Assembly (NCBI GenBank): GCA_039811865.1 | Contig: JBDHZK010000005.1 | Coordinates: forward strand, 1 to 46,615 | Direction: 5' to 3' | DNA: 46,615 bases | Source: JBDHZK01 sp039811865 | Lineage (GTDB): Bacteria; Actinomycetota; Actinomycetes; Propionibacteriales; Propionibacteriaceae | Shown here: one piece after another, positions 15,089 through 24,075 of the stretch | Layout: each line of letters opens with the position of its first letter | Position numbering within the stretch: the first letter of the stretch is position 1 | Notes under the pieces: model-generated | Told to the model about the DNA's origin: nothing | Seen by the model: the letters and a program-made list of their open reading frames with translations, nothing else | Database searches by the model: none | Position numbers and translations under genes: made by a program

Positions 15089-16780
15089 CTACGGGCGCTT
15101 GCCCAGGGTCAGCGTCGGTTTGGTCACGGTGGCGAAGAAGTCGTTCCCCTTGTCGTCCACGACGATGAAGGCAGGGAAGTCGGTCACCTCGATCTTCCAG
15201 ATCGCCTCCATGCCGAGTTCGGGATACTCGAGCACCTCGACGGACTTGATGCAGTCTTGGGCCAAGCGGGCGGCCGGGCCGCCGATCGAGCCCAGGTAGA
15301 AGCCGCCGTGCGCCTGACAGGCGTTGGTCACCGCTTTCGACCGGTTGCCCTTGGCCAGCATGATCATGGAGCCGCCGGCGGCCTGGAACTGATCGACGTA
15401 GGAGTCCATCCGCCCGGCCGTCGTCGGGCCGAACGAGCCGGACGCCATGCCTGCGGGAGTCTTGGCCGGACCGGCGTAGTAGACCGGGTGGTCCTTCAGG
15501 TAATCCGGCATCTGCTCGCCGGCGTCCAGGCGATCACGGATCTTGGCGTGGGCGATGTCCCGGGCGACGACCAGCGTTCCGGTCAGCGACAGGCGGGTCT
15601 TGACCGGATGTTTGCTCAGTTCGGCGAGGATCTCGGGCATGGGCCGGGTCAGGTCGATCGCGACAACGGCGCCCTGACCGGTTGAGCTGACCCCCTGCGC
15701 TTCGGCATCCAGATGCTCGTCGGTGACCTCGGGCAGGAAGCGGGCGGGCTCGGTCTCCAGTTGTTCGATGAAGACCCCGTCCTTGGTGATCTTCGCCAGA
15801 CACTGCCGGTCGGCCGAGCAGGACACGGCGATCGCGACCGGGAGGGACGCCCCGTGCCGGGGCAGGCGGACAACGCGGACGTCGTGGCAGAAGTATTTGC
15901 CGCCGAACTGAGCCCCGATGCCGAAGTCGCGGGTCAGCTGAAGGACCTTCTCCTCCAGTTCGGGGTCGCGGAAGCCGTGGGCGGTCAGGTCACCGTGAGT
16001 GGGCAGCGAATCCAGGTACTTGGTCGAGGCGTACTTGGCGGTCTTCAAGGCGAACTCGGCGGACGTCCCGCCGACGACGATGGCCAGGTGATAGGGCGGG
16101 CAGGCGGCCGTGCCGAGTGAGCGCAGCTTCTCATCCAGGAAACGCATCATGGAGTCGGGATTCAGGATCGCCTTGGTCTCCTGGTACAGGTAGGACTTGT
16201 TGGCCGACCCGCCGCCCTTGGCCATGAACAAGAACTTGTAGGTCGTCTCGTGACCGGGTGCGGTGTCGGCGTAGAGCTCGATCTGCGCGGGCAGGTTGGA
16301 GCCGGTGTTCTTCTCCTCCCACATGGTGATGGGAGCGTTCTGGGAGTAGCGCAGGTTGAGCTTGGTATAGGCGTTGAAGATGCCCAGGGAAAGCGGGGAC
16401 TCGTCGGTTCCCTCGGTGAGGACATGCTGGCCGCGCTTGCCCATGACGATGGCGGTGCCCGTGTCCTGGCACATGGGCAGGATTCCGCCGGCGGCGATGT
16501 TGGCGTTCTTCATCAGGTCGAGGGCGACGAACTTGTCGTTCGCGCTGGCGTCCGGATCGTCCAGGATCTTCGCCAACTGGGCAAGGTGTGCCGGCCGCAG
16601 GTAGTGAGCGATGTCGTGCATTGCCGTCTCGGCGAGCAGAGTCAACGCCTGGGGAGCGACCTTGAGGAACTCGCGGCCATCTGGTCCCGCGACCACCTCG
16701 ACACCGTCGGTGGTGAGCAAGCGGTAGGGGGTCTCGTCGGCCCCGAGTGGGAGCAGGTCCTCATAAGCGAATTCGGGCAT
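15089..16780 (-). CDS. Class I fumarate hydratase (iron-sulfur)
   Basis: A 563-aa oxygen-sensitive TCA-cycle enzyme interconverting fumarate and malate. It is a fused two-part class I fumarase of the FumA/FumB type and of normal length. The likely [4Fe-4S] cysteines are in MCQDTGTAIV, AACPPYHLAIVVGG and SCSADRQC. The C-terminal beta domain has TTAGRMDSYVDQFQAAGGS and GGPAARLAQDCI. The ATG at 16780 has AAGGAG 5-7 nt upstream. The gene stands alone, with copy C of the intergenic repeat about 105 nt upstream of its start. Confidence 0.95.
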   Translation of the reverse strand: MPEFAYEDLLPLGADETPYRLLTTDGVEVVAGPDGREFLKVAPQALTLLAETAMHDIAHYLRPAHLAQLAKILDDPDASANDKFVALDLMKNANIAAGGILPMCQDTGTAIVMGKRGQHVLTEGTDESPLSLGIFNAYTKLNLRYSQNAPITMWEEKNTGSNLPAQIELYADTAPGHETTYKFLFMAKGGGSANKSYLYQETKAILNPDSMMRFLDEKLRSLGTAACPPYHLAIVVGGTSAEFALKTAKYASTKYLDSLPTHGDLTAHGFRDPELEEKVLQLTRDFGIGAQFGGKYFCHDVRVVRLPRHGASLPVAIAVSCSADRQCLAKITKDGVFIEQLETEPARFLPEVTDEHLDAEAQGVSSTGQGAVVAIDLTRPMPEILAELSKHPVKTRLSLTGTLVVARDIAHAKIRDRLDAGEQMPDYLKDHPVYYAGPAKTPAGMASGSFGPTTAGRMDSYVDQFQAAGGSMIMLAKGNRSKAVTNACQAHGGFYLGSIGGPAARLAQDCIKSVEVLEYPELGMEAIWKIEVTDFPAFIVVDDKGNDFFATVTKPTLTLGKRP

Positions 16781-16884
16781 CGTCACTCCTTGGGCTGGGG
16801 TCGATTCATCCTCCCACGGCCCAAGTGGCCAAGGGCTTCGGGGCGGGGATCCGCCGCCGTGGGCGCGGCCGCGTTGGGTATGAC

Positions 16885-16970
16885 GTGAAAACGTGCGGAG
16901 CATCGAGTTCATGCCCGGTGTTTTCAGCGGGGGCCGCCTGCTTGCGCACCGAGGCGCCGCACGTTTTCAC
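16885..16970. repeat. Intergenic inverted-repeat element, copy C
   Basis: GTGAAAACGTGCGG (16885-16898) and CCGCACGTTTTCAC (16957-16970) are perfect 14-bp inverted arms, total 86 bp. It lies 20 nt after the stop of the FMN-binding gene and upstream of fumarase, both on the minus strand. The outer pair is A-T here where copies A and G have G-C. Confidence 0.85.
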
Positions 16971-16989
16971 GCGAGGACCGATCTGCCGC

Positions 16990-17487
16990 TCAGGCCTTGT
17001 CGAGTGCGGATTGGAGCGAGCTCAGGTACGACTGCGTGGTGTAGGTGGCGCCGCCCACCGAGTCGACCTCGGCACTGTTCGCCGCGATCACCTCGGAGCG
17101 GAGTACCGGAATGGCCCGGCTGTTGATCTCCTCGGAGTGATGGTCGTCGGCTTGCGCAGAAGCGGTGACGTCGGTGATCTTGCCGTTGACCAGCTTGACG
17201 GTGACGGTGATCGACCCGTAGCGGTTGGTGAAGGTGTCGCCGGTGTAGGTGCCGGTGGCGCCGCTTGTGGTCTTGGTGGCCGACGTCGGACTGGTCGTGG
17301 GCGTCGTGTTGCTCTGGGTGGACGATGGGCTCGACGACGTGGATGGAGTGGCCGACGGGCCACTGGTGGTCGTCCCGGACGTCGGGGTGGCGGCGACGGT
17401 GGCGCCGTTGGCGGTGCCGAGTTGCCAGCCCGCGAACAGGACGCCGGCGGAGGCGATCAGCGCGGCCGCTTTTGCTCTGGTACTCAC
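16990..17487 (-). CDS. Secreted FMN-binding domain protein
   Basis: A 165-aa exported electron carrier. Residues 1-28 form a signal peptide or membrane anchor. Residues ~30-75 are a Ser/Thr-rich spacer, and ~78-165 an FMN-binding domain with SVGGATYT (143-150). Thr148 fits the Dxx(S/T)GAT motif to which ApbE-type transferases attach FMN by a phosphoester. The start overlaps the stop of the flavocytochrome gene by 4 nt, so the pair probably moves electrons across the membrane. No apbE gene is in this window. Confidence 0.88.
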   Translation of the reverse strand: MSTRAKAAALIASAGVLFAGWQLGTANGATVAATPTSGTTTSGPSATPSTSSSPSSTQSNTTPTTSPTSATKTTSGATGTYTGDTFTNRYGSITVTVKLVNGKITDVTASAQADDHHSEEINSRAIPVLRSEVIAANSAEVDSVGGATYTTQSYLSSLQSALDKA

Positions 17488-18902
17488 CAGTTGAACCTTT
17501 CATCGTGGATCTGCTTGGCAGGAGTGCCCGCGGCACGGGCATCCGCCACGACCGCTGCGGTGAATCCGTCGGGACCGCAGACGAATACGTCTGCCTCGGC
17601 GACGAAAGGGACCCAGTCGCGCAGGGTCGTCCCGGCGTAGCGTTGCGGCACCCAGGAGTCGTGGGCGCGGTGCCCGGTGAGCGTCACCAACGCCGCGCCG
17701 CGGTCGCGGCACAGGTGGGCGATCTCGTCGACGAGGTAGAGCTGATCGGGACTGGATGCGCGCAGGATGACGGTCGCGCGTCCCGGCACCACCGTCGTCT
17801 CCTCCAGCACGGCCCGGATCGGGGCGATGCCGACGCCGGCTCCGATCAGGACGACGGAATCGGCGGTCCGGGCGGCGTCACTGAAGATCCCGTAGGGACC
17901 CTCGATCGCGACCCGGGTTCCTGGGCGGACGCGCTGCAGGGCAGCCGTCCCTTTGCCCAGGGCGCGGACGGTGATCCGCAGACTGTTCTTGCCGGGCTGG
18001 GCTGACACGGAGAACGGGTGCTGATGCCACCACAGGCCGGGGGCCAAAAAGCGCCAGTGGAAGTACTGCCCGGCGGCGGTCTCGAGTTCGTCGAGTTTGC
18101 GGCCGCTCAGCTCGATGCTGACGGTGTCCGGCGCGATCGGGGTCACCTGGCTGACGCGCAGTCGGTGGTCAAGGCTGCTCAACAGCGGGAGCAACAGCCG
18201 GTAGGTCAGCAGCGCGATACCGGTGAGGGCGAGGATGGCCATCCAGTACCAGCGCTGCGGGCCGGCTTCGAGCAGCCCGCCCATGGAGAACTGATGAGGA
18301 ATGGACGCGATCACGGCCACGTAGGTGGTCAGGTGGATGGCGTGCCAAGCCTCGTAGGGGAGCTTGCGCCGTGCCGTGGCGATGGAGGTCACCGAGACGA
18401 GCAGGAACAAGCCGAGAGCCAGGACCGCCCAGCCGAAATCCATGGTGGAGCCCCACAGTTCGCCGAACATCGCGACGAGGCTGACACCTTCGCTGAGGGC
18501 GTATCCGGTGAGCAGGAAGGCGGCGTGCATCACCAGACCGATCACGACCCATTGGCCGAGCTTGGCGTGGATCTGGGTGGCTTTGACCTGCCCAATGGCC
18601 TTGTCGATCGCGGGGACGCGAGCAGCCAACAGGAGCATCAGCAAGGTGGCATCGGTAGCGGCCAGGCCGGTGCAGATGCCAATGGCGACGAATAGGTCCG
18701 CGACCGTGCTGATCGATCGGAGCCCGCCATCGGCCAGGTAGAGCGCGATGGCGCTGGCGACGCTGGCCCAGCCGCCGGCGTACAACAGGTCCGCGCGCCA
18801 AGCGCGACGGCGTCCCTGGCGGGCATATCGGCTGGCCACAGCGCCCCTCCGAACGGCCTGCGGCTGAGCCGTAGCGGCGCGGTGCATGGTCTGGGTGGTC
18901 AT
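17484..18902 (-). CDS. Ferric-reductase-like membrane oxidoreductase (FAD/NAD(P)-binding)
   Basis: A 472-aa membrane protein. Six or so transmembrane helices (~40-250) carry candidate haem-ligand histidines in IHAKLGQ, MHAAF, WHAIHLTTY and IPHQF. A ferredoxin-reductase-type module follows: an FAD site with HPFSVS near 305, and an NAD(P) site with GAGVGIAPIRAVLE and CGPDGF. It probably takes electrons from cytosolic NAD(P)H through FAD and haem to the co-encoded FMN protein on the outer face. The terminal acceptor (iron, quinone or oxygen) cannot be told. On the minus strand TACATAGT, about 25 nt before the ATG, is a possible -10. Confidence 0.88.
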   Translation of the reverse strand: MTTQTMHRAATAQPQAVRRGAVASRYARQGRRRAWRADLLYAGGWASVASAIALYLADGGLRSISTVADLFVAIGICTGLAATDATLLMLLLAARVPAIDKAIGQVKATQIHAKLGQWVVIGLVMHAAFLLTGYALSEGVSLVAMFGELWGSTMDFGWAVLALGLFLLVSVTSIATARRKLPYEAWHAIHLTTYVAVIASIPHQFSMGGLLEAGPQRWYWMAILALTGIALLTYRLLLPLLSSLDHRLRVSQVTPIAPDTVSIELSGRKLDELETAAGQYFHWRFLAPGLWWHQHPFSVSAQPGKNSLRITVRALGKGTAALQRVRPGTRVAIEGPYGIFSDAARTADSVVLIGAGVGIAPIRAVLEETTVVPGRATVILRASSPDQLYLVDEIAHLCRDRGAALVTLTGHRAHDSWVPQRYAGTTLRDWVPFVAEADVFVCGPDGFTAAVVADARAAGTPAKQIHDERFNW

Positions 18903-19030
18903 GACCGTTAGGTTCGCGGCCCAAACTATGTACGCGCTGTGAACCGCCTAGCGCGGGGAGATGAGCTCTCAGCGGGGTGCTTGCCATCCAATCGGGGCTT
19001 GCCCCCGAGGTCGCGGTCGGACGGGGTCAG

Positions 19031-19105
19031 GCGGTTTGTGCGGCTGGCGGCGAGCTGACGCCTGGAAGTGGCGCAGCGCGTCCGGCGTCCGCCGCAAGAT
19101 TCCAC
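19031..19105. repeat. Intergenic inverted-repeat element, copy D (degenerate, T-variant)
   Basis: Left arm GCGGTTTGTGCGGC (19031-19044) and right arm GCCGCAAGATTCCAC (19091-19105), total 75 bp. The right arm differs from the consensus GCCGCACGTTTCCAC at two positions. It begins 30 nt after the DUF2277 stop codon. It looks like a decayed, shortened member of the family. Confidence 0.6.
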
Positions 19106-19134
19106 CGATTCTGTGACGCGCCGCCCCGGCTGAT

Positions 19135-19401
19135 TCAGCCGAAGCGCGCCGCGGAGCGAGCTCGTGCCTTGGCCGCTTCCTCTTCGCGGTTCTTGGGCGG
19201 GGCGAGCGTGGTCAGGTGGTCGAGCAAGTGCTGGGTAACGGCGGCGATCTCGTCGACCGCCTCATCGAACGCCTCCTGGTTGGCCTTGGAGGGGCGGGTG
19301 GTCCCCGCCACTTTACGGACGTACTGCAGCGCCGCGGCGCGGACCTCGTCGGTCGTGGCCGGTGGCTGAAAGTTATGCAGCGCTCGGATGTTGCGACACA
19401 T
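19135..19401 (-). CDS. DUF2277 family protein
   Basis: An 88-aa soluble protein. It begins MCRNIRALHNFQPPATTDEV and continues AALQYVRKVAGTTRPS, the conserved core of DUF2277. The C-terminal third is a charged helix rich in Ala, Glu and Arg. The function of the family is unknown; the Cys2 next to the initiator Met is conserved and might bind a metal (inference). AGGAG stands 6 nt before the ATG. It is divergent from the glycerophosphodiesterase gene. Confidence 0.88.
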   Translation of the reverse strand: MCRNIRALHNFQPPATTDEVRAAALQYVRKVAGTTRPSKANQEAFDEAVDEIAAVTQHLLDHLTTLAPPKNREEEAAKARARSAARFG

Positions 19402-19530
19402 TTCATCTCCTAGGTTGACTCTCCGATTGTGCGCCCGCGACGCGCGTCACGAGTAGGCTGCACAAGCAGGCGTCATGGGCGACCGCGGGCATCGCCCCGA
19501 CCGATCCGCGTGGAGCGCAGGGAGGTTGCA

Positions 19531-20403
19531 GTGTTCGGTGCCAGCATGCACTCGCAGATGAATGCGCTTCTCAACGCGATGTTCGACCGGGTCCAAACCG
19601 CGGTGGTGGTTCATCGGGGAACCGGCCACGGAAGCATTCCCGAGAACAGTTCCGGCGCCGTCCGGGCCGCGCTGGCCAGCGGGGGTGACATGGTCGAGAT
19701 CGACGTGACGGGGTCGACCGACAACTACTACTTCGCCTTCCACGACGGATACGAAGCCGAACGGCTGGGGTTGTTCAACCAAAACCTTCAGGGGCTTCCG
19801 GCGCACGAGATCCGAGAGTTGAGCTATGTCTGGCACGACCGGCCCGGCCGCAGGGCTCCGGTGGAGCCGCTGTCGGAGGTGCTGGGCAAGTTCCGTGGAG
19901 ACACCCTCTTCAGCGTCGACCGTTCCTGGTGGCGATGGCCGTCCCTGCTGTTGGCGCTCGACTCGTTGAGGATGCCCCGGCAGATCCTGCTCAAGTGCCC
20001 TTCCTGGGAGTTCGATGCGATCGAGCGGCTGCAGGCGCATTCGACCAAGTACCCCTTCATGCCCATCTGCGGGTCTGTCGAGGAGGCCGACCGGGTGCTC
20101 GCCTTGGATCAGTTGAACCTGGTCGGCCTGGAACTGATCACTCACACCAGCGAAAGCCCGTGGTTCGACCCGGACGTGATCGCCGGGTATCACGCCAAGG
20201 GGCTGTTCCTACTGGTGAACACGGTGACCCTGACGACGGGCATCCCCTTGTTCGGCGGACTTGAGGACGAACAGGCCGTCTTGGGGTCACCGGACGAAGT
20301 CTGGGGCCCAATCTTCGACCTCGGATTCGATGCCATTCAGACCGACTGGCCCTGGCTGCTGCGCGATTACCGCGAACGTCGCCGGGCCGAGGGTCGAACG
20401 TAG
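19531..20403 (+). CDS. Glycerophosphodiester phosphodiesterase family protein
   Basis: A 290-aa TIM-barrel enzyme that cleaves glycerophosphodiesters to glycerol-3-phosphate and an alcohol. The general acid/base pair and metal ligands are visible: His28-Arg29-Gly30 with PENS (37-40), Glu56 and Asp58 in VEIDVT, and His71 in FAFHDG. A C-terminal QTDWPWLL matches the usual end of the barrel. The GTG at 19531 is preferred over an earlier in-frame start because GGAGG lies 5 nt upstream. TAGGCT at 19451-19456 is a possible -10, giving a leader of about 70 nt. There is no signal peptide, so it is probably cytosolic. Confidence 0.9.
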   Translation: MFGASMHSQMNALLNAMFDRVQTAVVVHRGTGHGSIPENSSGAVRAALASGGDMVEIDVTGSTDNYYFAFHDGYEAERLGLFNQNLQGLPAHEIRELSYVWHDRPGRRAPVEPLSEVLGKFRGDTLFSVDRSWWRWPSLLLALDSLRMPRQILLKCPSWEFDAIERLQAHSTKYPFMPICGSVEEADRVLALDQLNLVGLELITHTSESPWFDPDVIAGYHAKGLFLLVNTVTLTTGIPLFGGLEDEQAVLGSPDEVWGPIFDLGFDAIQTDWPWLLRDYRERRRAEGRT

Positions 20404-20428
20404 GTCGGACCAAGGCCCCCGGTCTGCC

Positions 20429-23400
20429 TCAGGCTAGGCGGGCCCGGGGACGTCCCTCCATCACCTCCTGCAGCAAGAACACGGTGTCGTCGTCCAAGTC
20501 GACACCCAGCGTGCGGGCATGCCGCGTCAGCCGCAGCGCGAGGCGCTCGACCTCGGCTCGGTTGCCGGCCCGGTTCTCGGCGTTGATCCGTGCGCGCAGC
20601 AGGGCCTCGTCCTCTGGCGCGGCGAGTAGCGCGCGGCCGGTTGCCCATCTGGCGAGGTCGACCTGGCCGGTTTCGATCGCCCGCTCGGCCAGGACGACTC
20701 CGATGTCGCGGATGGTCGAGGAGATGTCGGTGCGCAGGGACTCCGCCCAGTGCCACTGCCCGGGGGCGGCGTCGGCCAGCGGCGCGCCACGAACTAGTTT
20801 CAGTGCCGCCACGAGCGTCTCTTCGCCGACTCGGTTGATCCCCGGACCGATCAGGATCTGCAGGCGATGCCAGTCGGAGCTGACTGCCGGATCGAGGAAG
20901 ATCCGACCGGAGTAGGCGTCCGGGAGGTACATCGCTCCGGTGGGTGTCCGGCCTAGCCAGGTGCGCAATCTGCTCATGTTGGATCGTCGGGTCGCCTCGG
21001 CGACGATCAAAGAGTTCGCCATCGCGGAGGCGGTCAGGCCGGGATGCTCCAGCAGCCAGGCGCAGTACTCCTGGCACTGTCGAATCGCTCGATTTGGCAG
21101 CGGCCCGGTCGTCCCGACGAGTTCGATCGGACCGATCAGCCGAAGAATCGGGTGAAGCGGGGTGGCTGAACCGGGCTCGTCCACGAGGTCAGACTCCTTG
21201 AACGCTGGGCGGGGGTGGAGGACGGTGACGTTGTCGGCCTGCGGACCGTGATGCCACCAGGGCGCTGGAGTGGTCTCGGAGGAGCCGGTCACCTCATACA
21301 GCGCGGCGATCGCCCGCCGGACGGCGCGCGGCAGTCGCTGCGGACGGACGCGGTGATCGCCTGGGGTATACCGGGCGCCGCACTCGCCGGAGCCGATGGC
21401 GACACCCTGAGACTCGGGCTCGGGTGGAGGCGCCAGCGGGGCGAGGCGGCGAAGCGGGAAGTCCGTAGCCGTAAAGGATGGCGCCGCAGCGTCGGCGGCT
21501 CGGCGGGGGGCGGGCGACTCCGCGGTATCAAGGACCAGCCGCGCGGCCCGCGGGGGCGCGCCCCCACCAGCCAGCACCAGGCTCACCCCGAGCGGCGGGC
21601 CGGCGGCCAGCTCGGCCACCTTGAGCCCTTGGGCGGCGGTCAGGGGCTGATCGGTGGCGAAGACGACAGCGGCCCAGGCGTCCGCCCGATCCGGATCCAG
21701 CCGCGCGCTGGCCGGGGGTGGACCCTCGCCGAGCGCGATTCGGCGCTCGGCCAAGCGGTCGGCGTAGGCTGCCAAGAGCTCGTCCACGCTGGCCGCTTCT
21801 CGCGCGGACGGGCTTACCTCCGTGATCAGTTTGGCCAGCGGACCGGCGACGATGAGCTCGACTTGCTCAGCCCAGGGCGCGGTGGCCAGGTCGAGCAGCA
21901 GCGCCGCCAGGGTCTCGGCCCGGGCCTCTTCTTCACCACCCTCGATCGACAAGCCGGGACCTGTTTCGAGGTCCACCAGAAGCTGCCCCGAGGGTGCGCT
22001 GTCGCCATCGCGGTGGCCGCGGCCCTCGCCGATCACGTCGCCCAGCGTGACCAATGCCGGATAGGGAAAGGGCAGGTCGGGCGCCAAACAGAGGTCGGCG
22101 ACGCGGTTGCGGGTGAGGCAGCGGCCCCGCTGGGTAGCGGTGAAGCCCGGCAGGTCCACCGCGCCTGTCCCCAGGCCGAGCGTGACCGCGTCCGGCTCCA
22201 CGAGGCAGCTCTCCAGCTCCGGTAGTGGCTCGCGCCCGAGCGCGGCCTGAGTGGCGACCGCGGTCAGGGCAAGGCGGCGCAAATCGGGGCGAGTCGGACG
22301 TTGGCGAACGCCGAGCGCGGCCTCGTAGCGCTGGTGGACCGGGTCTGGTTGGACGATGCGCCGGCCCACGGGACGGAAGCGCAACTGCAGGTCTCGGCGT
22401 GCTCGTAGGCCGGTCACGACCGCGGCGGCCAATAGCGTGCCGACGCCGCCGACCAAGAGGTAGGCCGGATCGATCGCTGGGCTGACGGCCGGCTCGGCCG
22501 GTGAGGTCGTGGGTGGTTTTTCGCGCGGAGCATCCGGCACCTCGGCCGGGATCTCCAAACCGCCGGGACGGGCCCGCTCGTGCGGACCGACCACCCGCGG
22601 CTTGACCCGGTTGGTCGGCGTCTCGTCGTCTCGGGGATCGACCTTGTGGCGCTCGGACCGGTCGTCGTCGTGTGGCTTGGGCTTGACCGGAGGTGCCTTC
22701 TCGTCCGGGACGAGCAGCACCCAGCCAACGTCGATCTGATCGGGATCGTCGATCTGGTCGCGATTGAGTTCGTAGATTCGCGGCCAGGCGTCCGGGTCGC
22801 CGAGGTAGCGCTCGGCCAAAGCGGACAAGGTGTCCCCGGCTTCGACCCGCACCCGTTTGGTTGCCGGCCCGAACGGGTCGGCGGGCAAGCCCGGGGCCAC
22901 TGCCGCAGCCGCCACGCGGGGACGAGCGGGCGAAGGGCTGGTCGTGACGGCTGCTGAAGCTTCAGTGGCGACCATCGAATCGGGCGCGTCCGATGATGGC
23001 TGGACGGAGCCCGGGGGGGCGCCGTCCCTGGCCGGGGGCGCCTTGGCCGACAACCCCGCCAGATCGGCATCGGGGACGATCAGGCGAGCGCCCGGGACCA
23101 GGTCGCCTGCCGGCTCCAGGTCCGGGTTGGCTTCGGCGATCCGGCGCCATTGCGTCCCGTCGCCGTAGGCCCGTTGGGCCAACGACCAGAGGTCGTCGCC
23201 GGCGCGCACCGTGTACTTCGCCAAGACCTGGCTCTCGGCCGCGGCCGGCGGGGTCGCGGCCACTGGCACTTCGCGGATCGCGGCCACGGACGCCTGCGCG
23301 GCTGGCGCCGGCTCGGGGGCGCCGGGTCGCACCAGGGTCATCGCGATCACCGCCGCCAACAGGCCGGCCGCCAGCGCCCGGGGGGCTGCCAGGATGGGGA

Positions 23401-23653
23401 CGACCAGCCGGAGTCGGCCGGACGAGATCAGGTTTGCCGCCTCGAGCAGCGTCGAGCCGGCGAACACGGCCCAAGCCAGCCACGCCGTCCCGGTCAGCGC
23501 CGAGCGGAGCAGCCGGCCGTCATCCGGGTGCAGCAAGGTCGACCACCCGCCCCCGAAATCGGGCAGAGTGCCCCAGCGCAGCAGCGCCCACGGCGTGCCG
23601 ACCAGTAGGACCAGCAGGACGACCAGCGACACCGCGCCGCGCAGCCATCTCAT
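20429..23653 (-). CDS. LysM and BTAD domain protein of the tad operon
   Basis: A 1,074-aa membrane protein. Three hydrophobic helices (~7-27, 52-72, 88-107) precede two LysM domains (~146-195, KYTVRAGDDLWSLAQRAYGDG; ~267-317, RVRVEAGDTLSALAERYLGDP). Then come a charged spacer, a fourth helix (~398-415), a long middle region and a C-terminal bacterial transcriptional activator domain (~960-1060) like that of SARP regulators. LysM binds peptidoglycan, so the protein may tie a wall signal to regulation. It is the last gene of the tad operon; its ATG overlaps the previous stop by 4 nt (ATGA). No classic winged helix is evident, so DNA binding is uncertain. Confidence 0.88.
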   Translation of the reverse strand: MRWLRGAVSLVVLLVLLVGTPWALLRWGTLPDFGGGWSTLLHPDDGRLLRSALTGTAWLAWAVFAGSTLLEAANLISSGRLRLVVPILAAPRALAAGLLAAVIAMTLVRPGAPEPAPAAQASVAAIREVPVAATPPAAAESQVLAKYTVRAGDDLWSLAQRAYGDGTQWRRIAEANPDLEPAGDLVPGARLIVPDADLAGLSAKAPPARDGAPPGSVQPSSDAPDSMVATEASAAVTTSPSPARPRVAAAAVAPGLPADPFGPATKRVRVEAGDTLSALAERYLGDPDAWPRIYELNRDQIDDPDQIDVGWVLLVPDEKAPPVKPKPHDDDRSERHKVDPRDDETPTNRVKPRVVGPHERARPGGLEIPAEVPDAPREKPPTTSPAEPAVSPAIDPAYLLVGGVGTLLAAAVVTGLRARRDLQLRFRPVGRRIVQPDPVHQRYEAALGVRQRPTRPDLRRLALTAVATQAALGREPLPELESCLVEPDAVTLGLGTGAVDLPGFTATQRGRCLTRNRVADLCLAPDLPFPYPALVTLGDVIGEGRGHRDGDSAPSGQLLVDLETGPGLSIEGGEEEARAETLAALLLDLATAPWAEQVELIVAGPLAKLITEVSPSAREAASVDELLAAYADRLAERRIALGEGPPPASARLDPDRADAWAAVVFATDQPLTAAQGLKVAELAAGPPLGVSLVLAGGGAPPRAARLVLDTAESPAPRRAADAAAPSFTATDFPLRRLAPLAPPPEPESQGVAIGSGECGARYTPGDHRVRPQRLPRAVRRAIAALYEVTGSSETTPAPWWHHGPQADNVTVLHPRPAFKESDLVDEPGSATPLHPILRLIGPIELVGTTGPLPNRAIRQCQEYCAWLLEHPGLTASAMANSLIVAEATRRSNMSRLRTWLGRTPTGAMYLPDAYSGRIFLDPAVSSDWHRLQILIGPGINRVGEETLVAALKLVRGAPLADAAPGQWHWAESLRTDISSTIRDIGVVLAERAIETGQVDLARWATGRALLAAPEDEALLRARINAENRAGNRAEVERLALRLTRHARTLGVDLDDDTVFLLQEVMEGRPRARLA

Positions 23654-24075
23654 GGCGTTCTCCCTCGGTAGGGGTCGAGCACGGACGATCCCGTCGCGCT
23701 CACAGCGAGCACGCCGGGCCAGCCGGGCACCAGGACATCGCTCAGTGGGACGCCGCACTCGACGCTCACGGTCACCGACGCGGGGGTGCCGACGGGCGTC
23801 CCGAACGCGGCTGTGTCCACGGCTATCCGGGCGGCCGCGCAGCGCACCCCGGCCCGAGCCAACTCCGCGTTGACCACGCTTGTCGCCGAGACCCGCGCCT
23901 CGGCCGCGCTGCGGGCCAGCGTCGCCGCGCGGGCGCCGGCACCGGACGCCTCCAGGACGGCCGATCTCGCGAACCACAGCCGGCCGCCGCCCACCACGAC
24001 CCCGAAGAGCAGCAAGAGGGCGGGCAACAACAGCGTGAACTCGACGGTCGCGGAGCCGCGTTCGCCCCTGGTCAC
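23650..24075 (-). CDS. TadE/TadF-like pseudopilin (second)
   Basis: A 141-aa minor pilin-like protein. RGSATVEFTLLLPALLLLFG at residues 6-25 combines a prepilin-type site (Gly7, with Glu12 at +5) with the hydrophobic helix. The rest is an extracytoplasmic domain with two cysteines (in VRCAAA and VECGVP) that may form a disulfide. The GTG start overlaps the previous gene's stop by 4 nt. TadE/F proteins are needed for Flp pilus assembly but their exact role is unclear. Confidence 0.85.
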   Translation of the reverse strand: MTRGERGSATVEFTLLLPALLLLFGVVVGGGRLWFARSAVLEASGAGARAATLARSAAEARVSATSVVNAELARAGVRCAAARIAVDTAAFGTPVGTPASVTVSVECGVPLSDVLVPGWPGVLAVSATGSSVLDPYRGRTP

